Origin: an uncultured Oscillospiraceae bacterium
Lineage (GTDB): Bacteria > Bacillota > Clostridia > Oscillospirales > Acutalibacteraceae
Assembly: GCA_900556765.1 (NCBI GenBank)
Contig: USQH01000084.1
Coordinates: 1 to 6,296, forward strand
DNA length: 6,296 bases
Direction: 5' to 3'
Under the pieces are notes generated by a model that worked only from the letters and a program-made list of their open reading frames with translations, was not told where the DNA came from and ran no database searches. This document shows, piece by piece, positions 6,021 to 6,296 of the stretch. Made by a program: the position numbers and the translations under genes. Each line of letters begins with the position of its first letter. Position 1 is the first letter of the stretch.

Positions 6021-6048
6021 AGAAAATCGCGCGGCAGACGCCGCGCGA
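6021..6048 (-). promoter_or_regulatory. Terminator-like hairpin in the DUF1846 leader (possible attenuator)
   Basis: The arms TCGCGCGGC (6027-6035) and GCCGCGCGA (6040-6048) form a 9-bp GC-rich stem with a 4-nt loop. Just after it the minus strand reads ATTTTCTT, a short broken T-run. It lies between the predicted promoter (6081-6109) and the GTG start, so it sits in the 5' leader as an intrinsic-terminator-like element. I cannot match the leader to a known riboswitch class. Confidence 0.5.
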
Positions 6049-6071
6049 ATAAGCCGCCCTGCGGTTTATTC
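6047..6071 (-). repeat. Second leader hairpin, adjacent to the attenuator-like stem
   Basis: GAATAAGCCGC (6047-6057) and GCGGTTTATTC (6061-6071) pair over 11 bp around CCT. The irregular pair is a G-U wobble in plus-strand RNA and an A-C mismatch in minus-strand RNA. It falls at the very start of the predicted DUF1846 transcript and shares two bases with the stem at 6027-6048, so full closure of both would compete at that junction. It may protect the 5' end of the mRNA. Confidence 0.45.
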
Positions 6072-6080
6072 AATGGAACT

Positions 6081-6109
6081 ATTTTAGCCGGGGAAATTTG
6101 CCGCGTCAA
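6081..6109 (-). promoter_or_regulatory. Sigma-A promoter of the DUF1846 gene
   Basis: On the minus strand TTGACG (-35, 6109-6104) and TAAAAT (-10, 6086-6081) are separated by 17 bp, each with five of six consensus bases. The start should lie near 6074, giving a structured leader of about 125 nt before the GTG at 5949. Confidence 0.8.
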
Positions 6110-6157
6110 GTCAGAGTTTGGAGAAATTTAGGGGGCAAATCTCGGTGGAACTCCCAA

Positions 6158-6186
6158 TGGAAAGATTCATACAAGTGTGATACAAT
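6158..6186 (+). promoter_or_regulatory. Extended -10 promoter of the plus-strand membrane-protein gene
   Basis: TACAAT (6181-6186) is preceded by TGA (6178-6180), giving the extended form TGnTACAAT. TGGAAA (6158-6163) lies 17 bp upstream as a moderate -35. It is back to back with the promoter at 6081-6109 and would start transcription about 35 nt before the start codon at 6226. Confidence 0.65.
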
Positions 6187-6225
6187 AAAATTTACCTCTC
6201 CCTGATCTGTTAGGAGGATGTAAGG

Positions 6226-6296
6226 ATGGAAAACATTCCCCATATTTTGCTGATCGTCTGTCCCCTGGTCTTTCTGGGAGGACTGATCGACGCGGT
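6226..6296 (+). CDS. Probable TauE/SafE-family membrane transporter, N-terminus only
   Basis: Only the first 23 codons are in the window (MENIPHILLIVCPLVFLGGL, then IDA). A textbook AGGAGG (6212-6217) lies 8 nt before the ATG; another ATG at 6218 is followed directly by TAA and can be excluded. The short N-terminus runs at once into a hydrophobic helix, as expected for an integral membrane protein. The pattern CPLVFLGGLIDA resembles the first helix of TauE/SafE (TSUP) permeases, which export sulfite, sulfonates and related anions and usually continue with a Gly-rich stretch just beyond this point. The family call rests on about 15 residues and is an inference; that it is a real gene start is much safer. 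It is divergent from the DUF1846 gene. Confidence 0.7.
   Translation, partial: MENIPHILLIVCPLVFLGGLIDA

Noticed and set aside
5227..6087. Plus-strand open frame (286 codons) opposite the DUF1846 gene
   Set aside because: It is a shadow of the conserved DUF1846 frame and runs on through the leader hairpins and promoter.

Overview
The window reads as chromosomal core DNA of an anaerobic Firmicute, probably a gut Clostridia/Oscillospiraceae-type bacterium. This is inferred from an oxygen-sensitive class III ribonucleotide reductase as the main RNR locus, a DUF1846 protein close to the Firmicute family pattern, strong AGGAGG-like ribosome binding sites, and roughly even base composition. Species cannot be named from the sequence alone. 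I see no rRNA, tRNA, CRISPR array, insertion sequence or phage gene.

Layout, left to right. (1) 1-620, plus strand: the 3' end of pnp (polynucleotide phosphorylase; KH and S1 domains), closed by a strong intrinsic terminator (669-723). (2) 824-869: the terminator of a minus-strand operon converging on pnp. (3) 912-4136, minus strand: nrdD-nrdG-dut, read from right to left. NrdD is the glycyl-radical ribonucleoside-triphosphate reductase, NrdG its radical-SAM activase and Dut the dUTPase. The dut Shine-Dalgarno overlaps the nrdG stop codon, and a 13-bp intercistronic hairpin separates nrdD from nrdG. (4) 4137-4452: a regulatory region holding up to five NrdR-box-like palindromes. The best one fits inside the 17-bp spacer of a good sigma-A promoter for nrdD. 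A hairpin terminator for the upstream gene also lies here. (5) 4453-5949, minus strand: a DUF1846 gene whose reading frame is interrupted near its 3' end by a TGA inside a 43-bp near-perfect palindrome. The missing 38-residue family C-terminus follows in the same frame. (6) 5950-6225: a divergent promoter region with a structured leader for the DUF1846 gene and an extended -10 promoter for the next gene. (7) 6226-end, plus strand: the first 23 codons of a probable TauE/SafE-family membrane protein.

How it works together: NrdD makes dNTPs, including dUTP, directly from NTPs without oxygen. NrdG installs its glycyl radical. Dut removes dUTP and supplies dUMP for thymidylate synthesis. The NrdR boxes imply (d)ATP-responsive repression of the operon. 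The least expected feature is the palindrome in the DUF1846 gene, which looks like a template-switch (quasi-palindrome) mutation that created an in-frame stop. I see no evidence of a wholly new multi-gene system.
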